NCBI RefSeq assembly: GCF_000327385.1
Contig: NW_008710508.1
Coordinates: 789,914-853,913 of the forward strand
DNA: 64,000 bases
Source: Lottia gigantea
Lineage: Eukaryota; Mollusca; Gastropoda; Lottiidae
Direction: 5' to 3'
Position numbers and translations under genes: made by a program. Shown piece by piece: positions 1 through 11,042 of the stretch. The notes beneath the pieces are model-generated. The model was not told where the DNA came from. It worked only from the letters and a program-made list of their open reading frames with translations, and searched no databases. Position 1 is the stretch's first letter. Each line of letters begins with the position of its first letter.

Positions 1-141
1 TTATAGGCTACTTTTTATATAACATGACATGGGAGGGGGGGGGGGGTGTCGTCTCCCATGTCCGTCCGTCCGTCCACAGTTGCTCGTTTGTAAACACTCT
101 ACAAGGCACAGTTCCTGAGAGATTGTCCTTGTTCTTAAAAC
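1..141 (+). repeat. Fragment of GTCCGTCC-type modular repeat, left flank of the Polinton
   Basis: A potential hairpin (ACATGGGAG-like arm, poly-G, CTCCCATG arm) is followed by GTCCGTCCGTCCGTCC and a module beginning near AAACACTCTACAAGGCACAG. The same kind of module resumes right after the Polinton at 11568-11760 (AAACACTCTAGAAAGCACAA), so the Polinton was inserted into a copy of this repeat. The layout (hairpin, then a GTCCGTCC block, then modules with ACACTCT or GTGAGCACTATAG) parallels the larger ATACGCCCAC family elsewhere in the window. The window edge cuts the repeat. Confidence 0.6.
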
Positions 142-147
142 GCTCGT
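142..147. repeat. Left 6-bp target-site duplication of the Polinton
   Basis: GCTCGT lies directly before the element end AGTAGTATATG and is repeated exactly at 11562-11567 after the other end. A 6-bp duplication is the known Polinton signature. Confidence 0.9.
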
Positions 148-492
148 AGTAGTATATGTCTTTTCGGATATGACGCATTTCACTTCTGCGCATGGGCAGA
201 TTTTTCAATGCATCATATCCGAAAAGACACAACTGTTAAAATGTATTATAACAGACTCCCCAAACTGTTAAAAATGTATTATAACAGACTCCCCAAACTG
301 TATTATAACAGACTCCATATAAATTACCCAAACCACAGACAAGAATCACTATAATAATACAGTAAAAAATAACCGCATTAAAAATGTCTTTAATTTTAAA
401 ACACGAACAAAAAAAATTCGAAGGAGACGGTTTCTTCTCTGCGCTAACATCTCTCATCCCCAAAGTGGCCAATTTTGTCTCAAACAACAAAT
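148..492 (+). repeat. Left terminal inverted repeat of the Polinton
   Basis: The 345-bp repeat matches the reverse complement of 11225-11561 apart from three substitutions and one 8-bp indel by eye. It contains a subterminal inverted pair (158-173 with 213-228) that could form a hairpin at the tip, and about three tandem units of roughly 33 bp around 231-317 built on ATGTATTATAACAGACTCC. Its inner part carries a copy of the first codons of the gene at 11043-11333, because the inverted repeat reaches into that gene. Confidence 0.92.
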
Positions 493-528
493 TTCCTCCT
501 TGTATTAAATCTTTCGTATTAAAAATAT

Positions 529-810
529 ATGGTGTTTATTGAACAAATTATGTCTTTAATAAATGTCAATCCTCCTAAAACGTATTTCGGTGCGGGAGAC
601 ATTCAAAAGTCATTGGGTTCTCTTCCTGGATTTCCATGGGCAAAATATCCCGGAGAAAAACATCTCCCAGGGCACAATTATACAGGTCCAGGCACTAGGT
701 TAGATCTGCGTTTAGACGAAAATGATAATCCCAACCAGGGGAAGAACCCGTTAATAGAGTTGACGCAGCAGCGCTCAAACACGACATACTGTACAGAAAT
801 AAAGACGTAA
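529..810 (+). pseudogene. Polinton: phospholipase A2-like protein, remains
   Basis: The 93-residue reading frame contains PGHNYTGPGTRLDLR, which resembles the calcium-loop region of the phospholipase A2-like domain in the VP1 unique region of parvoviruses and in capsid-linked proteins of some virus-like elements. It lies between the left inverted repeat and the integrase on the same strand. The family is known for membrane breaching during entry; a role here is inference. The gene is a broken fossil. Confidence 0.55.
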
Positions 811-928
811 CATTCAGACACCAAGCAGACAAACAAATGATAGACGAACTCGAAAATATTCCCAATCCCACTTTCAAAGAGAAATTACAAAGGGCTCATA
901 TCATAAAACTCTTGAAGGCAAAATTGAA

Positions 929-1723
929 ATGGGTATGGGCATAGCAGACGAGATTCACAAAGAATTTCGAAAAAACAAACATTACCTCAAAGTCAAAGTT
1001 TTTGATAAAGATGAAATTTGGTCAGCCCATTTAATCAACATGCCAGTCGAGAGAGGGTACAAGTATTGTTTGACGGTGATCGACATATACACGAGATACG
1101 CTTGGGTCTTTCCCTTGAAAAACAAATCGGGTCTGACTGTCAAACAAGCATTCGAAACCATAATGAAACAATCCGACAGACGACCCCTAAAGTTGTGGGT
1201 TGATAAAGGAAGCGAATTCTACAACAGAAATGTGAAATCTCTGGGGTTTGAAATTTACAGCACGCATAACGAAGGTAAAGCCGTAGTGATAGAAAGATTC
1301 AACAGGACTCTTAAAAGCAAATTATTCGAGAAATTCACGGAATTGAAATCTCAAAAATGGCTTAAAATATTACCAGTTGTTGTCGACGAATACAATAACA
1401 AAATACATTCGTCTATAGGTGTGACGCCATCGCAAGCCTCTAATAACCCGAATATCATAAAGTCCGTCAACACTCGAAACAACTTTGAAAACGAGATTAG
1501 CAATTTGAATATTAAACCCAAATTCAAAGTTGGAGATCGAGTTCGTATTTTTAAATATAAATCATTGTTTCAGAAAGGTTACGTCGGCTATTGGACTAAC
1601 GAGATATTCATCGTTGATAAAGTAAACAACACATCACCTCCCACGTATGAATTGATCAATCAAGACAAAGAACAAATCATAGGAAGGTTTTATCAAAATG
1701 AACTTCAAAAAACTGACTTTTAA
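929..1723 (+). pseudogene. Polinton: retroviral-type integrase, remains
   Basis: The 264-residue frame matches the rve integrase fold. CLTVIDIYTRYAWVFPLKNK gives the first core strand, LWVDKGSEFYN is the second acidic block, VIERFNRTLKSKL the glutamate-bearing helix, and YNNKIHSSIGVTPSQA the motif after the core. A C-terminal basic region follows (FKVGDRVRIFKYKSLFQKGY, like the SH3/chromo-type tails of these integrases). In Polintons this enzyme inserts the linear element and makes the 6-bp target duplication seen at the ends. It is part of a fossil element and is probably not active. Confidence 0.85.
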
Positions 1724-1974
1724 AAATGAATCTCTAAAATGAAGATTTAGATGAAAGGTTAAGAAATTTAGATGTCGACAAGCATTTACGCTCTCTTAAA
1801 TTAAGATTTTTTAAATTTAAATGTAAATTTATCTTCAAAATATTATTGAATGTGTTTTATCAGAATGTTATACAAGTTTTTTCAAACACAAACTACGTAT
1901 ATATTTCGTCAATTGGGTCTTCAGCAATACTTTCCGCCTACTTCGAAAAACAACTAAAAAAATCAACTTAAAAA

Positions 1975-2315
1975 ATGAATGCATTTCTCGATAAATACGG
2001 AAAAGACACGACCACAAACTAGTGAAATGGGCCAAGGAGTTGAACGTCTCGCCGTTTTATTATTGCATGCGAGATGAAATTGATGAACTGAAATACAAGA
2101 AACATTCACACGTCGGATCAAAAAGGAGTTCATCACTCTGCTCTACACAAAGATTTTTCGAATAACTTTTATTTCTTTGATTCTTTCGGTCTAGAACCGA
2201 CAGAAGAGATAACGAAATTGACTAGCAAACCAATCAAATGTTCTACGTTTCAAATTCAAATGCCAGGACAAAAGCTGTATGGTCAGCTGTCCCTTGGGTT
2301 TTATATCGGTTGAGT
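1975..2315 (+). pseudogene. Polinton: adenain-like cysteine protease, remains
   Basis: No long open frame remains. Short translated stretches such as KWAKELNVSPFYYCMRDEID and NFYFFDSFGLEPTEEI resemble the C48/adenain-like maturation protease of Polintons, including the FDSFG-type block of the family. The position between integrase and fibre-like gene fits. The gene is clearly broken, with several breaks. The 1724-1974 stretch before it holds no gene I can name. Confidence 0.6.
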
Positions 2316-2362
2316 TTGGGAGAAAAGTTTGAAGAAATTATAATAAATTTAACTCAATAAAA

Positions 2363-3619
2363 ATGGCAAACAAGTTTGGATTAGGGTCTTTACCTCTAGA
2401 ATCTAAAAATCCCATGAGTTCTACGGCGTTTATAAACAAAGCGAAACCTTTTTTCGTGGATCAAATCGGAGACACCTTACAAAGAGATATCGATATGAAC
2501 AATTTCAAAATAACTAATTTAAAGTTTCCAGGAAACGATAACGATGCCGTGAACAAGAAATATTTACTGGATCAAATAAACGCAATTCAAATAGATAAGG
2601 ACCATGTTGAAAATAGAATAAATGACGTGAAAAGATTCATCAGACGAAATATTAATAATCTTGTGGACGAACCCAAACTACAACAAGAGGTAACGAGTTT
2701 GAAACGTCTTATTCAAGTGGATAAAACAAGTCAGTTGCAATATTTAATATCTAAATTAGACGATAAGATTACGAAGGTAAAAATAGACGTCCAACGTTTA
2801 ATAGACAACCCAAATGTAAACGAGGATAGATTGAAACCGCTTTGGAAAGAAAACTTGGCGAATTGCTAGCAGAACTAGACAAGACCGCGGACAAAACCGA
2901 GTTACAAAAATATCTAATTTGAACGAAGATCGCGAAGCAAAGATCAGATGTTCAAGATATAATTAACACACTTCCCATTGACAAAGATACGTTGAAACGA
3001 CAATTGACTGCTTTGGATACTAAAATCACGGACGAATTAGAAAAAGAAGTGGGTGTGATTAAAAACTTTCTTCAAAATAAATTTCGAGATGATATGAAAA
3101 ATTATATTAAAGAACAGGTCAATCTTTTGGTATCAAGAATTCATGACGATTTTTTGAGAGAGAAAGTTGAGCAAATTAGAAGCTATTGTCACGGACAAAT
3201 CGTATTATTTCAATCTACCATTCGAAAGTGACACTGTCTTCGATAGAAAAGACCAAATTTATAAATCAAACAAATACGGATTCAAAGCAGAAATAAAAGT
3301 GGGTTCTCTCGCATATGGTGAACCTAAAAACGTATTCGATATCGGCGAAACGCAAGAGTTTTCTTTTCGAGGTAATTGTCTGATTCAAAAAGAGTTTCCC
3401 ATGAAGGTTAAAGTCAATAAAGTAGTCTTCAAACAAACCGGTAAGGGCGTCAAACATATTTCATTATTCAATGATGGTAATTTGGAAGAGAATATACGTT
3501 TGATTGATAAAAGGGATCAGGAAATTGAAACGAAAAATGGTAAATATGTAGACACCTTTAAAATGGAAGTAGAAAATGATAAGGATATCATTGGAATCAA
3601 AGATTTGGATATGACTTGA
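2363..3619 (+). pseudogene. Polinton: fibre-like coiled-coil structural protein, remains in pieces
   Basis: The first frame (2363-2869, 168 residues) begins MANKFGLGSLPLESKNPM and contains DIDMNNFKITNLKFPGNDND and then AVNKKYLLDQ. This is the motif seen at the base of trimeric fibre and tail proteins of viruses. The following stretches (2992-3231 and 3167-3619) are rich in charged heptads and end in a beta-rich segment that could be a distal head domain. Assignment as a fibre or spike is inference from motif and composition. The region is broken. Confidence 0.5.
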
Positions 3620-3792
3620 TATATCTTGAATATGTATCTTAATCAATTGTACATCTTTTTCGAAAGATCGAGAGAAGACAAGAACATAACAGTTGTTGAA
3701 TTACAAGAATTCAATGAAATTTTGGACAAATTCCATACAGAAATATCAGCGGTCAAAATAAAGAAAAATCAAAAATATATACTTAAAAAAAT

Positions 3793-6700
3793 ATGAATAA
3801 AATCGAACTTGATGAAACATTGATAGAAAACGCCCTATTTTCCGATGTTATCAAGGCTATCTCTGATAAATTTAAAACATTCAAAGGCCAAATTAAAATA
3901 GATGGAGAGATAGTCGAGGAAGGGAATCACAGACAATACATGTCACTCCTCGGTTTCAATGCCAAAACTTTTCACAATATCTTTTCAAATATGGACAAAA
4001 AATCCGATGCTTCCGATTGGTATTTTACAGGAAAAATAATTTTAATGAAAGACAATTTCCAAGAAATAAAAAGATCGAGAGTTGGTAGAGGAGGAACTGA
4101 TTTACTTAAAAAGATAAATGAATACGAAGGCGAAAACCTACAGATGGTCACTGTTTTATCAAATGCGTCAATCGTGTTTTAAACGAAGACTACACGAGAG
4201 AATTTCAAGAATACATCAACGGGTTTTCAAAAGCAAATAGAAAAGGAGTGATGACTTGTGCTAGAATGAAGGAATTCAACAAGAAATTCAACACTTCGTT
4301 TCAAATTTATAATCCCAAAAACAGACATTTTCAACCAGAGACGTTCACGATGAATTAGATTGGGTTTTTTACTTACACAACTCGCATTCCTGTTTGATTA
4401 GAAGAAGCCAAAAAAGTTTGGGAATTCAAGAAATAGAAGGCAATTACGAACAGGTGTGGAAAACGTGTAGAGACGACAACGCAGTAACACAGGTTTCACC
4501 TCTCAAACTAAACGTGCTTTCAAGTATGAGTGATGATGCGTTATTCGCTTGGGATTGCGAAACGTATTCAGAAAAAGACACGCGAAGAGCAATTCCTTAT
4601 GCCTGCACTTTAATTAATTTAGAAAAACTAAGGAAAATGTTAAACAGAATAAATAATCTCTTTCCAGATTTAAAGTCGTCAGATCCCATTCCAGAAGAAT
4701 TTTATGATAAACTAATGAATGTAGTAGAAATATTTGTAGGTACAGATTGCATCGATCAAATGTTAATTTCTCATAACGGCAGTGGATTCGACAACTGGAT
4801 CATGCTTAAAAATGCAAAAAAACTAACGCATTGCCCTTTAAAAACACCCAGAGGAATTCTATCTTTTCCTTTATCTAATCCATACACGGATGAAGATTTA
4901 CAGAAAAAATGGAAAAGACAGAAAGAAATAAAGGGTAATTATTTACAACATATTAATTTCACGTCTTCCTATCAACACGAATCCTCTAGTTTGACTGCAT
5001 GGGGAAATTCTTCCAATCTTCCCGCGAATTTGAGAAAGATTGCCGACGTAGATATCGCTAAATACACGCAAGACAACTGGGAGGAATTGAGACACGAATG
5101 GGAACCTTACGCCAAGAGAGACACTCTCTGTTTGGGAGCTTGTTTGATAAAATACAACCAAGTCACGAAAGAAGTTGTAAACCAGAATATGTCCAATAAT
5201 CTTACGGCTCCATCTTTATCTTTAAAGGGATGGTATTATTTATATCATTACGATAAAGAAATGGTGGAAGAAGAATGGTATGAAACTACCGAATGGTTGC
5301 TAAACATACCGAAAAAGAAAATATAGAAAAAGTTTATTCGCACACAAATCCTTTTATAAGAAATTTTATCAGACGATCTATTAAAGGAGGAAGAGTTTCG
5401 GCAAATAGAAAATCATTTGAAACGAACAAAATGGATGAAATTTGTAACGTATTAAAGGAATATATTTCACAAACAGAAAGTAATAACATAATTGATTTAT
5501 TCAAAGAATACAGCGCAAGCACAAAAGACAAAACGGAGGTTCATTCGAGACTTAAAAAAATAGAATGTACTAAACTAATGGCATTTGATGCTAACGGTTT
5601 ATACACTTCCGCCATGTCGGATTTAGACAGTGAATATCCGAGAGCCGAAAGTGGAAGACCGTTTCTACCAGAAGAAAAAGAATTTGTAAAACTCTTCAAT
5701 AAACAAAAATTCAGACCTAGAACAGCTATTTTAACAGTGTGGTTTGACTATCCCAAAAACATGTTCTTCCAACCGATACCAGCTAAAGATAAAATCACTT
5801 TCACGAATAAAGAAGGTAAAAAGGAAACTGGTAACAAAATCGGGTTCAGAAATGGTTTCTGTCACGACGTTTTAACATCGGTCGATATTCAAGAAATAGT
5901 GAAAGCCGGTGGACGAATTATTAGAATATTAGATGGTATAGTTTACGAAGAAAATTTTAAAACTCCACCCTATAGAGATTATATTTTAATTTTGAGAGAT
6001 TTAAGAAATAAATATAAACAAGAAGGTAATATCGTGGGTAGTAATTGCATGAAATTATTAGGTAATTCCTTGTATGGTAAATCAATTCAGAAAGATATAT
6101 TCACAACTAGACATTTATGGAATGAAGCAACTTTACAGGCCAACTTTGATTCACGCGTTAAAACCTATGAGAAAATTAATGATACTCAATATATTGTTGA
6201 AACAGAAATTGAAGAAAAAGAGATTACTACCGAAGATAGTAAATCTACACGACTAACACCTAGTCATTTGGGATCATTTGTTTTATCTCACAGTAAAAAA
6301 ATAATGAACAATTTCATTCACGTCATAAATGGATTTTATGAACCCGAAATTTACTATACCGACACCGATAGTTTGTACATTTCATCCAAAAATTGGAAAA
6401 AACTAAACAGAGCTGGTTTGGTCTCCGAAAAAGACTATTGCAAAGGTAAAAACGATTACGGTGGAATTATATTTGGTTTATATTTAGCACCAAAAGTCAA
6501 ATACAACATCGTTTTGACTTCTGATGGTGTCTTAAAAGAAAAGAAAACGTTTAAAGGTTATTCTAATGATAAGATAAGTGTAGAAGATTACGTTCAGTTA
6601 GCAAGCGGACATGATGTGTCGAACGAATTTAATAAACCATGGGAAAAAAGTTTCACCAATGGAGTAGTTATTCCAAATGATAAACAAACTAAAGTTTTTA

Positions 6701-6858
6701 GAAGTTATTTGAATAATGTTAAAAGAAAACCACCAAACAGTGAAGGAATTATGTATCCTTACAACGACAAAGATGAGTATAGTTTTGACGAAAACTATGA
6801 ATTTGATGATTTCGATTATCTTTCTAATCAAGAAGAGAATGAAGATTGTTTTAAATGA
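3793..6858 (+). pseudogene. Polinton: protein-primed B-family DNA polymerase, remains in pieces
   Basis: The largest frames are 3793-4182, 4394-5326 and 5293-6858. FAWDCETY is the exonuclease I motif, LMAFDANGLYTSAM is polymerase motif A, NCMKLLGNSLYGKS is motif B, and YYTDTDSLYIS is motif C. The arrangement is that of the protein-primed polB of Polintons and adenoviruses, which copies the linear element. The gene is broken in a few places and cannot be assumed active. Confidence 0.88.
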
Positions 6859-7555
6859 AGTTGAATGACAATTTCTTCGTTGCCAAAGTCTATGAACCTG
6901 TTTTTACCTTCTTTCATTTCCAGATTTATATCTTTGATCATGAAAGAATTGATTGGTAAATAGGTTGTTTGAAACGGTTTCTCTATAATTCTGTATCCTA
7001 TCGGCACCGTAAAAGTCGGTATGCTGTATATGATTTGGCGTTTGTGCTTGTTGAAAAATCCACCGTTGATCAAATTACAGTGAATGTTGATCACGTCGAT
7101 GTCGTTCTCGATGTTGGCCTTGTGCGGCGCCAATGTCGATTGCGCGTATATTCGTTTATCGAACCCCAGTAACGCATTCAACGAATTTTCTACGTTGAAA
7201 TCGACTTGTTATTTCTCAAGATCAGTTTTATTTTGTTCAGATTCAAATTACCTTCGAATTCGATATTGTTTTTGCCGTTCACGCTTCCTGCGTATTCGGA
7301 TAGGTATTCGTTGATGGCTACGTATTCGTAGCTCCCCGGTAGTAAGCTTATGGTTTCGAACGTAACTCGGTTATCCGTCGATATTTTTAGTTGATTGTTT
7401 TTTTCGTTGATGTTTCTAATGGAATTGTAAACGGAGAAATACTTTAATCCCAGTTCTTACTGTTTATTGCGATCGAGTTCATACTCGTAGTCTAGAGACA
7501 ATTTGATGTCTGGTTTATTCGAGGTGATAACGAACAATTGTTCTTTATTGGACAT
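6828..7555 (-). pseudogene. Polinton: conserved structural protein of unknown role, remains
   Basis: The most readable frame (6828-7181) contains NIHCNLINGGFFNKHKRQII and then YSIPTFTVPIGYRII and LPINSFMIKDINLEM, a pattern I associate with an uncharacterised protein found next to capsid genes in animal Polintons. It may be a minor capsid protein, but that is inference. It converges with the polymerase on the other strand and is broken. Confidence 0.45.
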
Positions 7556-8369
7556 TTTTAATGACGTTTATATAGTCTTTTTTAGTGATGATTTCTTTCT
7601 CCAAAAGTCGTTTTAATATGGCATTGACTTCGTTGTATTGTCTGTCCGATCGATGACCTTCCTTCATGGCCGCTAATATTATTTCTAATCTATTAAACAA
7701 TTCTTTATTGTCGTCGGATAAAAACGTTATACCTTGTCCAGATGCCACCATATCATCGAATTCGTCTATTTCTTGTATGATTGGATAATCATCTGCATCC
7801 TCTTCATCTTGCTCAATTACTCTTTTATATAGTTTAACTTCTTTCAATCTTCTTGTTTCGGGTCCTGATTTTCTTATTGCATCTAAAAATTTGGAGTATG
7901 CTACTAAATCCTTATAATCGCCAATACCAACATCCTTGCCATTCATTAAATCTATTAATCCTTTCGTTAATGTGTATATGTAATCTTTTGTGTCGATTTT
8001 GAATTGTGGTGAATTTCCACTAAATATAATTCTAAATCCATTAAACAATAAACCTTGATTATCAACGATTGGTGAAATGCTCTTTGGTAAATCTGGGTCA
8101 GGGTTTGAAAAAAGACGATTTATATCATCTAATGTCCTAATTATAATACCATTATATTCAATCGGTTTGGGTTCTATATGAGGTGTGGGTTCTAAAGCTA
8201 ATTTCTTTTTAATATCCTCTTGAGATTTTAATATGGGTTGAAATAGAGTCTGTAGATTTTCCGTTAATCCGAGTTGTTGTAATCTGTTATTTTCAACTTG
8301 GGTCTTTATTTTATTCTTAGCTTTGATATATTCTCTATTTCTTTTTAAAAAATTATTCCAATCCGTCAT
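7545..8369 (-). CDS. Polinton: hypothetical protein, 274 residues
   Basis: The frame looks whole. It starts MTDWNNFLKRNREYIKAKNK and is rich in Lys, Glu and Gln at the N-terminus, with a likely coiled coil (TQVENNRLQQLGLTENLQTL) and a proline-rich linker (EPTPHIEPKP). The C-terminal part (GHRSDRQYNEVNAILKRLLE) is predicted helical. Its stop lies just inside the start of the neighbouring gene, and it sits next to the packaging ATPase on the same strand. I recognise no enzymatic motif. It is part of a fossil element. Confidence 0.55.
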   Translation of the reverse strand: MTDWNNFLKRNREYIKAKNKIKTQVENNRLQQLGLTENLQTLFQPILKSQEDIKKKLALEPTPHIEPKPIEYNGIIIRTLDDINRLFSNPDPDLPKSISPIVDNQGLLFNGFRIIFSGNSPQFKIDTKDYIYTLTKGLIDLMNGKDVGIGDYKDLVAYSKFLDAIRKSGPETRRLKEVKLYKRVIEQDEEDADDYPIIQEIDEFDDMVASGQGITFLSDDNKELFNRLEIILAAMKEGHRSDRQYNEVNAILKRLLEKEIITKKDYINVIKNVQ

Positions 8370-8385
8370 TTTTAAAAAAATAAAA

Positions 8386-9117
8386 TTAACATATATCGAT
8401 CATAACTCTTTCTCCCGCAGGTTTTCTAGTATTTACAAATACATATCCATGATCATCTGGGTTTCTCCATTGAGCTTTACAAACCTTTTTAAATGTATCT
8501 CTATCCATTCCGTGATTTATAGACTGAATGATTTGAGATAAATCTTTATCGTTTAATTCAAATAATAAAAACCAATTTGCATTTTTTCTAATGAACATAG
8601 AATCCATCCCGTAAAAAGATTGGGATTGGTATATGCAGTGACAGTTGTGATGTCTTCCTTTGGTGAAGAATTCTTGTTGAACAGTTTGATTTCTTTGCGC
8701 TAGGCAGTCGTCAAACAATATTAAGTTCTTTCGATTGCTATCAATATTAGACAAGTCTAGATCATTAACAGTTTTCGTAAGAAAAACTTTTATATCCGTT
8801 GGATTGAAAGATGGATTCTTTGATTTAATGAAGTTTTCTATGATATCTTTTATTTCCACTTTTTCTTCGTTTTCCTCGTAATATTGAAATATGTCTTGAA
8901 CATCTTTCTTTGGTAAATATTCCAAAGCTTTGAGGAATTGATAATACGATTGCTCTGGTGTTGTTGTGTAGATATACAGAGAATCGAAATCTAAAAGGTT
9001 TGGTGTTGTCAACATGTTAAAAGTGAGATGAGTTTTCCCAGAACCTGAACTACCGCATATACACATGAGCATTGGGTTATTAGGAAATATTTCCGAATGA
9101 TTAAATTTCTTGCCCAT
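8386..9117 (-). CDS. Polinton: A32/FtsK-HerA type genome-packaging ATPase
   Basis: The 243-residue frame looks whole. MLMCICGSSGSGKTHLTFNM contains a Walker A loop near residues 22-29, KNLILFDDCLAQRN is the Walker B strand, and HHNCHCIYQSQSF resembles the sensor strand that follows. The size fits the packaging ATPase of Polintons and related large DNA viruses, which would drive DNA into capsids. The enzyme sits among the capsid genes on the right half of the element. It belongs to a fossil element. Confidence 0.85.
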   Translation of the reverse strand: MGKKFNHSEIFPNNPMLMCICGSSGSGKTHLTFNMLTTPNLLDFDSLYIYTTTPEQSYYQFLKALEYLPKKDVQDIFQYYEENEEKVEIKDIIENFIKSKNPSFNPTDIKVFLTKTVNDLDLSNIDSNRKNLILFDDCLAQRNQTVQQEFFTKGRHHNCHCIYQSQSFYGMDSMFIRKNANWFLLFELNDKDLSQIIQSINHGMDRDTFKKVCKAQWRNPDDHGYVFVNTRKPAGERVMIDIC

Positions 9118-9202
9118 TTTTATTTATTACATTTTCGTACCAAAAACCATCCCGTTGCCTTTATACTTTGAAAGGAAGATTCCCTCGCCCGAACGTATGT
9201 TT

Positions 9203-9700
9203 TTAAAAAAATAGGGCGTCGCCCTTGTGTTTGACCTTCATTTCTCCGGTGTCGATTTTATCTATTAATTTGCTTAATCCCTCTTTAACGGTTTTCTTGG
9301 TTTCTTCGCCAAATGTTTGTCCGAATTCTTTAACTGTCCCTAATATATCTCCTACTCCCGAACCTCCTCGTGCTTCTCTTTCCATTGCCAAATTGTGTCT
9401 ACGTGCTTCGGCGTTTGCAGCGGCTTCAGCTTTCTTATCGTTGACAGCTTTGGCTATCCCAGCAGCTCCACCAGCAGTTGCACCAGCAAAGATTAAAGGT
9501 AAGAAAGGTAAAAATCCACCTTTTTTAGTTAAATTCTCATCAATTCTTTCCAAGTCTATATCGTCTCTGACTTTGCAATGTTTGTATTTATCGATAATCT
9601 TTTGGGTTATATGCACTTTTTTACCGTTGTAAGTTATTAGAGTCGGCGAATTCGTTTCCATAGCTTCTATTATTTTCATAACTAAAGTTTCTGGTTTCAT
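9203..9700 (-). CDS. Polinton: small protein with hydrophobic glycine/alanine-rich segment
   Basis: The 165-residue frame begins MKPETLVMKIIEAMETNSPT. Around residues 62-80 it has GGFLPFLPLIFAGATAGGAA, a probable membrane-active or membrane-spanning segment, followed by an Ala/Glu/Arg helix (KAEAAANAEARRHNLAMERE) and an amphipathic C-terminal helix. Position and composition recall core or membrane-lytic minor capsid proteins of adenovirus-like elements, but this is inference. Confidence 0.5.
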   Translation of the reverse strand: MKPETLVMKIIEAMETNSPTLITYNGKKVHITQKIIDKYKHCKVRDDIDLERIDENLTKKGGFLPFLPLIFAGATAGGAAGIAKAVNDKKAEAAANAEARRHNLAMEREARGGSGVGDILGTVKEFGQTFGEETKKTVKEGLSKLIDKIDTGEMKVKHKGDALFF

Positions 9701-9717
9701 TTTTAAAGGATGTTTTT

Positions 9718-11040
9718 TTATTCAATTCTTATCATTCTTCTATCTGATATTTTAATCAAATGTTTTGCTTCTTCCAGCAATAAACAGTAGCCGGTCACAT
9801 CTCCTTGTGTTTTATCGATGTGAATATTTATGTTTACCCCTGTTTTGAAAAGATCTTCTTGATGAGCTGACAGATCGAAACAAAAGATTGGATGATTGAG
9901 TGAAAAATCTGTGTATTCAAACTGAGGCGTATTTCCAAACAATTCGCACATGTTTTTATAGTTTCTGTACAATTCGTTGTAATCTTTTTTGGAAGGATCA
10001 ATTGTTAAAGGTTGATTGGGATAATTATCGTTGTTCAATCTGACTTGAACTTTGCGAATGATGGGATCTTGAGTATGGTTCAATGCCACTCTGAAAATGT
10101 TGTTTGTCTGAGAGTCTGGCAAGTTTTTGAAACCGACCATTAGATATCTCGCTGGTTTGACGGTGTTGGTGATTGGCCACGTGGTGGATTCTCCCGTTAA
10201 AGTCATGCTACCTACCGTGTTACGACGAAGAAAAGCAATTTCGATGTCTTTGGTTAAAGAGTTGAATATTCTCGTTTCCACTTCTACGGAAGGAGTGATT
10301 ACCGGTATGTAACGTTGGATATTCGTTATTTCCAATTTATCGTCAGAGTTGTTTTCACCAAAGAATATCTTGTTGTCATTGATTTCTCTTTGCAAATGAA
10401 TTTTATACGGTAAACCTATGGAAACCTTTCTGTGTTCCAAGAGACCAAATAAAGGATACAACTTCCAATTAACGTAATTACCCCATCTGTTGTTCTCGAC
10501 AACGTTGTTGTATTGAAGCGCTCGTTTTTCAAATCCGTGATTTACTCCGCGAGTCACTCTTTCCAGTGTGTTTCTAGCAACTACCCTTATCCTAGCAAGG
10601 TCTGAGTCATTTGCTACAGTTCTGACCGGGAATCCATCCCGAAACTGAATCGTAGTTTTTGGGATACAGAATCGTTTTCAACATTGTGTCAAACTCGCCG
10701 GGGTGTTTTATGGTCTCTATCGGATTTGAACCAGCTTCCAAACCATTTCGCTGAATAAAGACGGAAAGAAGTTGTTTTCTAAAGTCGTGTTGGTTTGTGG
10801 AATTCGATTCTGAGTGGCGTCTTTGATTTTGAAATCGCATCGGAAATGGGCATCGGAAAGCAGCAACCAATTGGACAACGAATCAATTTCAAAGGTAACT
10901 CTTCCTCCGTCGGTTATTTGGGTCTTTGTCCCTATCGATGGTGAGATAATTACGTAATCCTCTTTCTTCTTGTTGAACGAATATTGAATCGGATCATACA
11001 ATTGAAAGATTGGATCCAATCTGTAATTTTTGCTTGCCAT
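9718..11040 (-). pseudogene. Polinton: double jelly-roll major capsid protein, remains
   Basis: The N-terminal part (within 10717-11040) begins MASKNYRLDPIFQLYDPIQY and the larger C-terminal part (9718-10557) includes NWKLYPLFGLLEHRKVSIGL, ENNSDDKLEITNIQRYIPVI and NHPIFCFDLSAHQEDLF. Length and order fit the Polinton major capsid protein. The gene is broken. With the ATPase and protease remains it shows that the ancestor could in principle make capsids, as proposed for Polintons in general. Confidence 0.75.
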
Positions 11041-11042
11041 TT

